Source: an uncultured Acetatifactor sp.
GTDB lineage: Bacteria > Bacillota > Clostridia > Lachnospirales > Lachnospiraceae
Length of the DNA stretch: 64,000 nt
Reading direction: 5' to 3'
Assembly: GCA_944383825.1 (NCBI GenBank)
Contig: CALWRA010000007.1
Coordinates: 59,899 to 123,898, forward strand
Shown here: piece by piece, positions 24,736 through 33,629 of the stretch
Numbering within the stretch: position 1 is the first letter of the stretch
How the letters are laid out: the number at the start of each line of letters is the position of its first letter
Program-made: the position numbers and the translations under genes
The notes under the pieces: model-generated
Database searches by the model: none
The model's input: the letters and a program-made list of their open reading frames with translations, nothing else
Told to the model about the DNA's origin: nothing

Positions 24736-25713
24736 ATGAAAAGAAGAAAGCAAAAATTCAGAAAGAGTATAGCACTGCTTGTATTGCTGGGAGGAATATT
24801 TGCCGGAGTCGCTGTAAACCCTTCGGCATTTCGGAAGCTTGGACTGGAAGGTTGGGAGGAAGAGCTGCTATGGCGGGCGGAGACTGAGACGGAGGAGGAT
24901 CGGGAGAAGTTAAATGATTCCAGCGTATCCGGACTGGAGGTACATTTCATTGATGTGGGTCAGGGAGACGCCACGCTGGTAAAGAATGGCAATGCAGCCA
25001 TGCTGATTGACACGGGAGAGGATACTGCCGGAACACAGCTGGCCGACTATCTGCAGAATCAGGGAGTCGACCGGCTGGATTATCTTGTGCTGACGCATCC
25101 GGATTCGGATCATATCGGAGGGGCTCCGGATATTATTGAAAGAATACAAATTGACAGAGTGTTTATGTCTGATTTTGAAAAGGACAATGAAACATATCGA
25201 AAGCTGATGCAGGCTCTTGATGACAAGGAATTGTCATGGAGCGTTCCTGAAACGGGATCGGACTGGAGCCTGGGGACTGCCCGGATAACCATAGTCGGGC
25301 CATGGGAGAGCTATTCTGATCCCAATAATTCTTCCATAGCTTTGCTTTTACAGAACGGAAGCAATACATTTCTGTTCACGGGTGATGCGGAGGAGGAGGC
25401 GGAGAGGGATATTCTGGAAAGTAAAATCTCGGTGAAGGCTGACGTATATAAGGCTGGACATCATGGAAGCAAAACCTCATCCTGTCAGGAATTTGTGGAT
25501 GCCGTAGATCCTCGAACAGCCGTGATAAGCTGTGGAGAGGGTAATTCATACGGACATCCGGACGCACAGACGCTGAATACCTTTCGGATGAGAGGTACAC
25601 AGGTATTCCGCACAGATGAGCAGGGAACAATTGTGGCAGTTTCGGATGGGGAAAATATCATATGGAACTGCGCGCCTTCCGAAACATGGAAAGCTGGAGA
25701 ACCTACAGGATAG
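24736..25713 (+). CDS. Exported ComEC-type metallo-beta-lactamase
   Basis: A 325-residue protein with a basic N-terminus and one hydrophobic segment (about 10-27) that may be a signal or anchor. The hydrolase domain starts with His-Phe-Ile-Asp-Val-Gly-Gln-Gly-Asp, then Thr-His-Pro-Asp-Ser-Asp-His-Ile-Gly-Gly with the metal ligands, Phe-Thr-Gly-Asp-Ala-Glu, Lys-Ala-Gly-His-His-Gly-Ser and a Tyr-Gly-His-Pro block. It is the stand-alone equivalent of the ComEC C-terminal domain at 3-527, without the channel. Such proteins may process DNA or other phosphodiesters outside the cell; the substrate is not known. Confidence 0.8.
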   Translation: MKRRKQKFRKSIALLVLLGGIFAGVAVNPSAFRKLGLEGWEEELLWRAETETEEDREKLNDSSVSGLEVHFIDVGQGDATLVKNGNAAMLIDTGEDTAGTQLADYLQNQGVDRLDYLVLTHPDSDHIGGAPDIIERIQIDRVFMSDFEKDNETYRKLMQALDDKELSWSVPETGSDWSLGTARITIVGPWESYSDPNNSSIALLLQNGSNTFLFTGDAEEEAERDILESKISVKADVYKAGHHGSKTSSCQEFVDAVDPRTAVISCGEGNSYGHPDAQTLNTFRMRGTQVFRTDEQGTIVAVSDGENIIWNCAPSETWKAGEPTG

Positions 25714-25747
25714 AATATTGAACTTTATAAACAGAAAGAAAGGAGAT

Positions 25748-25767
25748 CTGCAGGCTTCCGCCTGCAG
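25748..25767. other. Perfect 8-bp hairpin after the metallo-beta-lactamase gene
   Basis: CTGCAGGC and GCCTGCAG flank a TTCC loop. It stands 34 bases after the stop and is followed by an A-rich stretch, not by T residues. It may act as a weak terminator or RNA end for the gene upstream. Confidence 0.45.
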
Positions 25768-25772
25768 AAAAT

Positions 25773-25799
25773 AAAAAAACCTTGAAACATCAAGGTTTT
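25773..25799 (-). terminator. Terminator of tRNA-Trp
   Basis: On the - strand, AAAACCTTG and CAAGGTTTT pair around a six-base loop, followed by more T residues. It begins a few bases after the tRNA end and is read in the tRNA direction. Confidence 0.8.
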
Positions 25800-25802
25800 C
25801 AA

Positions 25803-25873
25803 CAGGGGAAGAGGGAATCGAACCCCCGTTAACGGTTTTGGAGACCGCCGCACTACCGCTGTACTATTCCCCT
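25803..25873 (-). tRNA. tRNA-Trp (anticodon CCA)
   Basis: On the - strand the acceptor arms AGGGGAA and TTCCCCT pair with a G discriminator. The anticodon arm GCGGT / ACCGT encloses the loop CTCCAAA, giving anticodon CCA. The T arm has GGGGGTTCGATTCCC. The 3' CCA is not encoded. Flanks hold a promoter with TATAAT at 25909-25914 and a terminator at 25773-25799. Confidence 0.92.
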
Positions 25874-25908
25874 ATATAGTAAAATCGGATGACTCACCGA
25901 CGAAAATT

Positions 25909-25938
25909 ATTATAACATATAACCGAATGGATTAGCAA
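25909..25938 (-). promoter_or_regulatory. Promoter of tRNA-Trp
   Basis: On the - strand TTGCTA is followed after 18 bases by TATAAT (25909-25914), about 35 bases before the tRNA. The rest of 25939-26225 has no gene; it holds AT-rich sequence and the inverted repeat at 26011-26052. Confidence 0.45.
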
Positions 25939-26010
25939 GCAAAAAATGAAAAAATATAAAACAGTATAAATTAATCTTATAGCTAATAAACCTAAATATT
26001 CCCACAGACG

Positions 26011-26052
26011 CAATCAAAGCACCCATAGGTTTCCCTATAGGTGCTTCGATTG
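26011..26052. repeat. Long near-perfect inverted repeat
   Basis: Arms of 19 bases (26011-26029 and 26034-26052) pair with only two mismatches around a four-base loop. The stem holds AAGCACC / GGTGCTT. No T run follows on either strand, so it is not a classical terminator. It lies about 175 bases beyond the stop of the convergent cNMP-domain gene and may be a dispersed palindromic element. Confidence 0.6.
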
Positions 26053-26225
26053 TGTAAAAGGGGAATTCTTCCGGAAATTTTCTACTAATTAGCAGATCTT
26101 GACATGTCTATCAAGATATTTAAAGTATAGCGCAAAAGTTCCGTTTTGTCTACCCATAAATTATAAAAAAAATATAAATAATCAGTTATGCCTCCTGTGG
26201 CAGCACATACATCAGCAATCGTTTT

Positions 26226-28502
26226 TTATACTTCTCCCTCAACAAATTTGCGCTCCTGAATCACGGTATCCGGCACGGGAGTGCCGCTGTTCTGCAGCTT
26301 TTTTACCAGCATGTCCAAGTGATGAAGCCTTTGAGCCGTAGTGATCTGATGGCGTCCGAGAAGTTCTGCGTAAAGCGGATTCTGAGTTACGGTTTTTATC
26401 AAATCCGCAGGAAAAGGACAATAGGTAAACAATATTCTTCTGGCAACTTTGTTCAGGCGGGGGGAGCCGGAGCCCTCGAAAAGCACCCATGTGATATAGT
26501 CCCGGACAAACATTTCCTTAAAGCTGTTCTTGGCGCGCTGAAGACTGGACCGGACCCTTTCCTTAGCCTCATTGCTCAGATCATGATTCTTGCGGTAAAA
26601 CTGAATATAATCAAAATATTCGCTGGTAAGGGAACGGTCGCTGACATCATTCCAGCGGGCGCCCTGAATGCGCCTGCACAGCTCCCAACGAAATTCTCCT
26701 GTCAGACGGATCATGGAGGTGACGAAGTCTTCCATGTGAAAGATGGAGAAAAACATTCTTCCGCTGCTGTTGCGGTACTTTCCTTCTATCTCCTGCCACA
26801 TAACGCCTCTGATACCCACATTGGGCATTAGAATAATGTCCGGCAGAAATTCCAGATGAATGGTTTCCTTTCCCATAGCATCCAGATGGTCATAATCCAG
26901 ACTTTCCCTGTAGAATGCGCTGTAATCCACGCCTTTTATTGTTTCGAATGCCTTTCCCACCTTTGTCAGCGTGACGTAGGAATCCTCCAGACTCTTTAAT
27001 ACATTATGGGAACTGAAAATCGGACAGTAGGAGGCGATGCGTCCAAAGGTCATTTTGTTTACGGGGGGAAACATGTTGCGGAGCTCATAGTTGACCTTAC
27101 TCATGGAATTGTTTTCAAGCTCTCGGAACTCTGCATCCGTGATGTTGCCGTTGGCCTTCTGCTTGTGTATGTAATCGAAATAATCCTGCTCAAATTCGTT
27201 GCGGCTTGGCTCTTTTTTTCCCTGGAATATGGCCAAGAGCCATTCATAAAAGGTATACACTCCGAATTCGCTGCGGTCTGTACGGGATTCGGAGAGCTGA
27301 TACAGCAGAGCGCAATGATCGGCGCCGGCCAGCTCTTCATCCACATAGCCGAAGGACAAAAACATTTTCACCGGCTTGGGAACCGCGGGGGCTTCCAGGG
27401 AACGCTGAAATAAAATAGAATACAGAGCGTGAAATTCTTCCGTCAGCTTCCTTCTGAGCCGACAGACCTTATCGTCCATGGAATCTTTATCCGAAAGCGC
27501 CTTGTAGGACTGAACATGTTGACGGAAATTGGAACAGAGATCCAGATCGGCGCCGGCAAATTCCAGAATGGTATTTAAGGAGCCGGCCAGCTCGGAGACT
27601 ATGGTTAGATCCGCAGATGTAATGCCTTCTGTAGACGCAGGTTCCTGTATCATAGACAGATTGCTACGGAAATTTTGTGTCCGTTTGGCAACTAGCTCGC
27701 CGTCCAGGCAGGGATCATTTTCAAACTGCGTAATCATTCGGGTGATAACGGTATATACGGCTTCCGTATCCGCGCAGTCAGGCCCCAATTTAAAATAAAG
27801 AGAGGTGTAGCAGTCAAAAAGATCGCTTCCGCTTTCGCTGAAATAAAAATCTGCAAGCTGCTTTCTGTAAAGAAACTGTTCATCAAGGCTGGCATACGTT
27901 TTACGGAAATCCAGAGAGCATTTTCGAAGGAATCCCAGTGAAATGCCGGCCTCCAGAACCAGAGGCTTATAATTAGCGGAAGAATAAATGTGCTGTAGTC
28001 CAAGATAGAAATCGTTCAGCCACAAATCGGGAGCTTCTTCGCCAAGATATGCCGATAAATCGCTTATGCCGCCGAGTGTTCTGGGGGGGATTCGATACCG
28101 GGTGCATAGTGAGGAATAAAGCTCGAAATCTTCCATAAGCATTTGATAAATATTGCTGCAGCTTAATTCAGAAAGAGAGCACTGGCCAAGAAGACTATTC
28201 AGCTGGTGAAAAGCAGAGAGAAGAAACAGGCGTGCAAGCTCTGTGTTCTGTTCAAGCATTTCTCCCAAAGACTCCATGCTGCTTAAAGGATATGGTGCAA
28301 CAACAGTATCCTCAAGAACAATATATTCAAGAAAATGAATTTCCGAGCAGATTTCACAAATTCCGGCCACATCGCCTTTCCTTAGGGTGTACGAGCCGCC
28401 GGGATAAGAAACCTGCACCTGACCGTTTGTTATCAAATATAAAGACGTCACGGATTGCTCAGAATAAAGATGCTTTCCTTTTTCCAATGTAATTCCCGCC
28501 AT
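26226..28502 (-). CDS. Large protein with N-terminal cyclic-nucleotide-binding-like domain
   Basis: A 758-residue protein. Residues 1-75 look like a CRP-type cNMP-binding beta roll: Leu-Glu-Lys-Gly-Lys-x-Leu-Tyr, Leu-Ile-Thr-Asn-Gly-Gln-Val-Gln-Val and Leu-Arg-Lys-Gly-Asp-Val-Ala-Gly. The remaining 680 residues are mostly helical, have no signal, membrane segment or helix-turn-helix, and match no family I recognise. A Met-Pro-Asn-Val-Gly-Ile-Arg-Gly segment and many aromatic residues recur near 560-660. I infer that it is a cytoplasmic sensor or scaffold. It is monocistronic and on the opposite strand to its neighbours. Confidence 0.7.
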   Translation of the reverse strand: MAGITLEKGKHLYSEQSVTSLYLITNGQVQVSYPGGSYTLRKGDVAGICEICSEIHFLEYIVLEDTVVAPYPLSSMESLGEMLEQNTELARLFLLSAFHQLNSLLGQCSLSELSCSNIYQMLMEDFELYSSLCTRYRIPPRTLGGISDLSAYLGEEAPDLWLNDFYLGLQHIYSSANYKPLVLEAGISLGFLRKCSLDFRKTYASLDEQFLYRKQLADFYFSESGSDLFDCYTSLYFKLGPDCADTEAVYTVITRMITQFENDPCLDGELVAKRTQNFRSNLSMIQEPASTEGITSADLTIVSELAGSLNTILEFAGADLDLCSNFRQHVQSYKALSDKDSMDDKVCRLRRKLTEEFHALYSILFQRSLEAPAVPKPVKMFLSFGYVDEELAGADHCALLYQLSESRTDRSEFGVYTFYEWLLAIFQGKKEPSRNEFEQDYFDYIHKQKANGNITDAEFRELENNSMSKVNYELRNMFPPVNKMTFGRIASYCPIFSSHNVLKSLEDSYVTLTKVGKAFETIKGVDYSAFYRESLDYDHLDAMGKETIHLEFLPDIILMPNVGIRGVMWQEIEGKYRNSSGRMFFSIFHMEDFVTSMIRLTGEFRWELCRRIQGARWNDVSDRSLTSEYFDYIQFYRKNHDLSNEAKERVRSSLQRAKNSFKEMFVRDYITWVLFEGSGSPRLNKVARRILFTYCPFPADLIKTVTQNPLYAELLGRHQITTAQRLHHLDMLVKKLQNSGTPVPDTVIQERKFVEGEV

Positions 28503-28637
28503 ATAGTACCTCTTTCATTCGTTTTTATTAAGCATAGTATACAACAAAGTATATGCAATTTTCTACTGTACTTTTGATAGAAATGTGATAAAATAAAAAT
28601 ACATATGTGTCAGTTTTAGCGGGAGGTGCCATTCGTT

Positions 28638-29105
28638 ATGGAAGAATCTTTGGAATATCGTCAACAGCTTTTGCAGGAGTATAAGCAAGCGGCTCTGCCG
28701 CTGCTTCGTTATCTGCCCTGGTTGGAAAAAGCAGTGGGCACAAAGGCCAGCTCCGTTTATGATGGACAGGATATCGGAGCCCATTCCATGACCTTTCCTG
28801 TGTATGACTCCACGCTTTTGAATTTCGTAAAGGAGGCGGCGAAATCACCGCTTATGGATCGTAATTACCGCTATGTCTATACCCGCAACCATATAAACAG
28901 CCATGAGGATGAAAAAAGAATTATCCAAAAGGCGGGCTGGAAGGATTGGGATATTCTCAGAGGAATTCTTTCCTATTACATATTGGGGGGAAGAACCAGA
29001 GCTACGCTTTGGAGTCAGGGGGTGCAGGAAGGAATCTTTTGTCTTGTCCTGAAGCAGATGAAGGAAATTATAGAATACTGGGACAAGCCCCTGGATTATC
29101 GATAG
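28638..29105 (+). CDS. Unknown small protein (DUF6508-like)
   Basis: A 155-residue soluble protein with no signal. The middle has Tyr-Val-Tyr-Thr-Arg-Asn-His, and the C-terminal half (about 95-150) resembles, from memory, the DUF6508 pattern, in which a Trp/Leu-rich helix pair is followed by an Arg-rich turn and a Gly segment. The ATG at 28638 is preceded by GGGAGG, spaced a little far at 11 bases; a GTG at 28626 overlaps that site. It lies 13 bases before a TetR regulator and may be controlled with it. Confidence 0.55.
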   Translation: MEESLEYRQQLLQEYKQAALPLLRYLPWLEKAVGTKASSVYDGQDIGAHSMTFPVYDSTLLNFVKEAAKSPLMDRNYRYVYTRNHINSHEDEKRIIQKAGWKDWDILRGILSYYILGGRTRATLWSQGVQEGIFCLVLKQMKEIIEYWDKPLDYR

Positions 29106-29118
29106 AAGGGAAATGGGA

Positions 29119-29712
29119 ATGGGAGAGAAGTCGATACAAAAGAAAAAATACATTTTGGAAACGGCCAGAAAAGTATTTGTGGAAAAAGGCTTCAAAAAGG
29201 TAACAATGAAGGACATCGTGGAGGCCTGCGGCATAAGCCGGGGCGGGCTGTACCTGTATTTTGACAGCACCAGCCAGATTTTTATGGAAGTAATGCGTTT
29301 GGAGACCCAGGAGGCGGACGATGTGTTTTCTGACAGTATCAAGGAGGACGCTACGGCGGCAGATATCCTGATACTGTTTTTGCAGGAACAAAAGAAGGAG
29401 CTTTTGCGCAGGAAGGATACGCTGACCCAGGCAATCTACGAATTCTATTTTGAGAATGATCTTCCCAAAAAGGACAACATCCTGAAAAAGCAGTTTGATT
29501 CTGCGGTGAAAATTATTGAAAAGCTGATTGAGGCGGGAGTGGAGAACGGAGAGTTTTACTGCGAGGACTGCAAAGGGACGGCCCGCAACATTATGTTTGT
29601 GCTGGAGGGGTTGAAGATATCCTCCCAGACCATTGGAATGAAAGCCGAGACCGTGGACCGGGAAATTTCCTTTATTTTAAGCGGACTTGGGGTGGAAATG
29701 GAAGAGGAATAA
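29119..29712 (+). CDS. TetR/AcrR-family regulator
   Basis: A 197-residue regulator. The N-terminal DNA-binding domain reads Ile-Leu-Glu-Thr-Ala-Arg-Lys-Val-Phe, Met-Lys-Asp-Ile-Val-Glu-Ala-Cys-Gly-Ile-Ser-Arg-Gly-Gly-Leu-Tyr-Leu-Tyr-Phe, ending near residue 52. The C-terminal ligand domain is helical with a Cys pair (Tyr-Cys-Glu-Asp-Cys) that could bind a metal or sense redox. The ATG at 29119 gives better spacing to AAGGG than the ATG at 29113. It lies 19 bases before purL, but no purine link is known for this family. Confidence 0.9.
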   Translation: MGEKSIQKKKYILETARKVFVEKGFKKVTMKDIVEACGISRGGLYLYFDSTSQIFMEVMRLETQEADDVFSDSIKEDATAADILILFLQEQKKELLRRKDTLTQAIYEFYFENDLPKKDNILKKQFDSAVKIIEKLIEAGVENGEFYCEDCKGTARNIMFVLEGLKISSQTIGMKAETVDREISFILSGLGVEMEEE

Positions 29713-29731
29713 ATTTTTTGGAGGATTCTGA

Positions 29732-32700
29732 ATGGGTAACGTAAGACGTATCTACGTAGAAAAGAAGAAGCCTTTCGCGGTGAAGGCAAGAGAGCTGCGC
29801 GAGGAGCTGAGAAGCTACCTGGGAATTGACGCTGAGGAAGTCCGGGTGTTGATCCGTTATGATGTAGAAAATATTTCCGAGGATGTGTACGCCAAAGCAT
29901 GCAAAACGGTGTTTTCCGAACCGCCTGTGGATGATCTGTATGAGGAGGCGCTTGACGTCCCTCCGGATGCCAGGATGTTTTCCGTGGAATATCTGCCGGG
30001 ACAGTTTGACCAGAGAGCGGACTCTGCTGTACAGTGCGTAAAGCTCTTGAATGAGAATGAGGATCCTGTCATCAAAACCGCAGTAACCTATTTGATTCGG
30101 GGAAATGTTTCGGAGGAGGATTTTTTACGCGCCAAAGCCTATTGTATCAATCCCGTAGACTCCCGTGAAACGGATATGACCAAGCCGGACACATTGATCT
30201 CCGTGTTTGAGGAACCTTCTGATGTGGCCATCTTCGAGGGGTTCCGGAATATGGAGGAGGGCAGGATCAGGGAGCTTTATGATACTCTTGGCCTGGCTAT
30301 GACTTTCCGGGATTTTCTGCATATACAGAAATATTTCAGGGATGAGGAAAGGCGGGATCCCACTGTGACAGAGATCCGGGTGCTGGACACCTATTGGTCG
30401 GATCACTGCCGGCATACCACTTTTTCCACGGAGCTTACGAGTGTGGAATTTGGGGAGGGATACTATCGTACACCCTTGGAGACTACATACCAAAGCTATT
30501 TGGACACAAGGGAAGAGATTTTCGGGGATAGAAAGGATAAATTTGTCTGTCTGATGGATCTTGCGCTGATGGCTATGCGTAAGCTGAAAAAAGAGGGGAA
30601 GCTCAGGGACATGGAGGAATCCGAGGAGATCAATGCCTGCTCCGTGGTGGTGCCGGTGGAGATGGAGTACGATGGCCAGAGAGTCACGGAGGAATGGCTG
30701 GTATTTTTCAAGAATGAAACCCATAACCATCCTACGGAGATTGAGCCCTTCGGCGGCGCGGCCACCTGTCTGGGCGGCGCGATCAGAGATCCTCTTTCCG
30801 GCAGAGGCTATGTGTATCAGGCCATGCGTGTCACAGGGGCCGCGGATCCCACTGTGCCGGTGGCAGGAACCCTGAAAGGAAAGCTGCCTCAGAAAAAGCT
30901 GGTAAAAGGAGCGGCATCGGGATATTCTTCCTACGGGAACCAAATCGGACTGGCCACCGGGCTTGTAAAGGAGATATACCATCCTGATTATGTGGCGAAG
31001 CGGATGGAGATCGGTGCAGTTATGGGGGCGGCTCCCAGAAAGAATGTCATTCGGGGAAGCTCCCGCCCGGGGGATGTGATTATTCTTCTGGGGGGCCGTA
31101 CCGGGCGGGATGGCTGCGGAGGCGCCACCGGTTCCTCCAAGGTGCATACGGAGAGTTCCATAGAGACCTGCGGAGCGGAAGTGCAGAAGGGAAATGCCCC
31201 TACGGAGCGGAAAATACAGCGTCTGTTTAGAAGGGCTGAGGTCAGCCGCCTGATCAGAAAATGTAACGACTTCGGCGCGGGCGGCGTGTCCGTGGCCATT
31301 GGAGAGCTGGCGGATGGGCTGTTGGTGGATCTTGACCGGGTGCCGAAAAAGTATGCGGGTCTGGATGGAACAGAGCTGGCAATTTCCGAATCTCAGGAGC
31401 GGATGGCCGTGGTAGTGGCATCCGAGGACGCGGAGGCGTTTCTCAAATATGCTGCGGAGGAAAATCTGGAAGCGGTAACGGTTGCTGAGGTAACAGAAGA
31501 GCCCAGGCTGGTCCTTACTTGGAGAGGGAAAAAGATTGTAGATCTGAAACGTTCCTTCCTAAATACAAACGGCGCCCACCAGGAGACTTCCGTGAAGGTG
31601 GATATTCCCTCCCGGGAAGACAACTATTTTGACAGGTGGGCTGTGGAGGAGGTGGGAAAGCACCTGGAAGAGGGGGATGTAAAAGGAGCGTGGCTGGCGC
31701 TTTTGAATGATCTGAATGTATGTTCTCAAAAAGGGCTTGTGGAAATGTTTGACTCTTCCATAGGCGCAGCCAGCATACTGATGCCCTATGGCGGCAGATA
31801 TCAGCTTACGGAAACTCAGGTTATGGCGGCCAAGCTGCCTGTGCTGAAAGGCAGAACAGATGCGGTAACCGTGATGAGTCACGGCTTTGATCCCTTTCTT
31901 TCGTCCTGGAGCCCTTATCACGGCGCGGTATACGCGGTTGTGGAATCCATGGCCAAAATTGTGGCGTCAGGAGGAGATTTCCGGAAAATTCGTTTTACTT
32001 TCCAGGAATATTTTCGTAGAATGACATCGGATCCCCGGCGTTGGAGTCAGCCCTTTGCGGCGCTTTTAGGAGCTTATGACGCTCAGATTGGCTTTGGACT
32101 GCCCTCCATAGGCGGAAAGGACAGTATGTCCGGTACCTTCAACGATTTGGATGTGCCGCCCACGTTGGTCTCCTTTGCAGTTGATATTGCGGGAAGTGAG
32201 GATATGATAACGCCGGAGCTTAAGAAGCCGGGCAGCAGACTGGTCTGCTTTGAGATTGACAGAGATGATTTTGACATTCCCATGTATGAGCAGGTGGCGC
32301 GGCTTTATGAAGCAATCCATGAGCTGACGGCGGACAGGACGATTCTTTCCGCGTATGCCCTTGACGCAAGGGGAGCGGCGGCAGCCATCTGCAAGATGGC
32401 CTTCGGAAATAAGCTGGGAGTGACCGTGGAGGATGATGTGACCACGGACGATCTGTTTGCAAATGGGCTTGGAGATATTCTGGCCGAGATACCTGCGGAC
32501 AGGCTTTCCCTGCTGGAGGAAAGGGAACTGGATTACACGGTGATTGGCACCGTCACCGAAAAGCCGGAATTTGTTTATGGGGATGTGCGGATTTCCATGG
32601 ATGAAGCTCTTTTGGCCTGGACCTCCAGATTGGAGAAGGTATTTCCTACCAGGGCGGAAAAGGGCGCGGAGCCGGTGTCAGCTGACTGCTATAAGGCTGC

Positions 32701-33529
32701 AGACATTTATATCTGCAAAAATAAGGTGGCGAAGCCCACGGTGTTTATTCCGGTATTTCCCGGCACAAACTGCGAATATGACAGCGCGAAGGCCTTTGAG
32801 CGCGCGGGAGCCAGGGTGGTGACTAAGGTGTTCAGGAACCTGACGCCTGAGGACATCAGGGATTCTGTGGAAGTTTTTGAAAAGGCCATTGGGCAGTCAC
32901 AGATCATTATGTTCCCCGGCGGATTCTCGGCGGGTGATGAACCGGATGGCAGCGCAAAATTTTTTGCCACAGCTTTCCGAAATGAGAAGCTCAAGGCTGC
33001 GGTGATGAAGCTTTTGAACGAAAGGGATGGGCTTGCCCTGGGGATTTGCAACGGCTTTCAGGCGCTGATTAAGCTGGGTCTTGTACCCCATGGCGACATT
33101 GTGGGTCAAAAGGAGGATTCGCCCACACTTACCTTTAATACCATAAACCGGCATATCTCCAAAATGGTATACACTAAGGTGGTGTCAAATAAATCTCCAT
33201 GGCTGCAGGAGGCGAAGCCAGGAGAGGTATACTGCAACCCCGCGTCCCATGGGGAGGGACGCTTTGTTGCTGACAGAGGATGGCTGGAGAGGCTTTTTGC
33301 CAACGGCCAGGTGGCTACTCAGTATGCCGACATGTCCGGAAATGTAACGATGGATGAGGAATATAATGTAAACGGCTCCTATTGCGCCATTGAAGGCGTT
33401 ACTTCTCCTGATGGAAGGTGTCTTGGAAAAATGGCCCACTCTGAAAGAAGGGATAAGGGCGTGGCCATAAATATTTACGGAGAACAGGATATGAAAATAT
33501 TCGAATCGGGAGTGAAGTATTTTCTGTAA
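29732..33529 (+). CDS. purL: Phosphoribosylformylglycinamidine synthase, single-chain form
   Basis: A 1265-residue enzyme that converts FGAR to FGAM with glutamine and ATP. It is the long one-chain form found in Proteobacteria and many Clostridia rather than the PurS-PurQ-PurL complex of Bacillus. The linker, two AIRS-like halves (with Trp-Ser-Asp-His-Cys-Arg-His and Glu-Thr-His-Asn-His-Pro-Thr near 220-330) and a C-terminal glutaminase domain (from about 1000) with Gly-Ile-Cys-Asn-Gly-Phe-Gln are all present. GGAGG lies seven bases before the ATG. It stands apart from the purEMND cluster. Confidence 0.95.
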   Translation: MGNVRRIYVEKKKPFAVKARELREELRSYLGIDAEEVRVLIRYDVENISEDVYAKACKTVFSEPPVDDLYEEALDVPPDARMFSVEYLPGQFDQRADSAVQCVKLLNENEDPVIKTAVTYLIRGNVSEEDFLRAKAYCINPVDSRETDMTKPDTLISVFEEPSDVAIFEGFRNMEEGRIRELYDTLGLAMTFRDFLHIQKYFRDEERRDPTVTEIRVLDTYWSDHCRHTTFSTELTSVEFGEGYYRTPLETTYQSYLDTREEIFGDRKDKFVCLMDLALMAMRKLKKEGKLRDMEESEEINACSVVVPVEMEYDGQRVTEEWLVFFKNETHNHPTEIEPFGGAATCLGGAIRDPLSGRGYVYQAMRVTGAADPTVPVAGTLKGKLPQKKLVKGAASGYSSYGNQIGLATGLVKEIYHPDYVAKRMEIGAVMGAAPRKNVIRGSSRPGDVIILLGGRTGRDGCGGATGSSKVHTESSIETCGAEVQKGNAPTERKIQRLFRRAEVSRLIRKCNDFGAGGVSVAIGELADGLLVDLDRVPKKYAGLDGTELAISESQERMAVVVASEDAEAFLKYAAEENLEAVTVAEVTEEPRLVLTWRGKKIVDLKRSFLNTNGAHQETSVKVDIPSREDNYFDRWAVEEVGKHLEEGDVKGAWLALLNDLNVCSQKGLVEMFDSSIGAASILMPYGGRYQLTETQVMAAKLPVLKGRTDAVTVMSHGFDPFLSSWSPYHGAVYAVVESMAKIVASGGDFRKIRFTFQEYFRRMTSDPRRWSQPFAALLGAYDAQIGFGLPSIGGKDSMSGTFNDLDVPPTLVSFAVDIAGSEDMITPELKKPGSRLVCFEIDRDDFDIPMYEQVARLYEAIHELTADRTILSAYALDARGAAAAICKMAFGNKLGVTVEDDVTTDDLFANGLGDILAEIPADRLSLLEERELDYTVIGTVTEKPEFVYGDVRISMDEALLAWTSRLEKVFPTRAEKGAEPVSADCYKAADIYICKNKVAKPTVFIPVFPGTNCEYDSAKAFERAGARVVTKVFRNLTPEDIRDSVEVFEKAIGQSQIIMFPGGFSAGDEPDGSAKFFATAFRNEKLKAAVMKLLNERDGLALGICNGFQALIKLGLVPHGDIVGQKEDSPTLTFNTINRHISKMVYTKVVSNKSPWLQEAKPGEVYCNPASHGEGRFVADRGWLERLFANGQVATQYADMSGNVTMDEEYNVNGSYCAIEGVTSPDGRCLGKMAHSERRDKGVAINIYGEQDMKIFESGVKYFL

Positions 33530-33629
33530 TTTTGGATAGTATTTCCAAAAAGAATGTGTTAAACTTGTGTTAAAACAAAAGACAGCTTAAGAAAGGGCGA
33601 TGAACTGCATCGCTGGGGTGAGTATAATT

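Noticed and set aside
30125..31147. 340-residue open frame on the - strand
   Set aside because: It is antisense to purL and without a start signal.
33530..33550. Terminator after purL
   Set aside because: TTTTGGA and TCCAAAA could pair, but the stem is weak and no T run follows.
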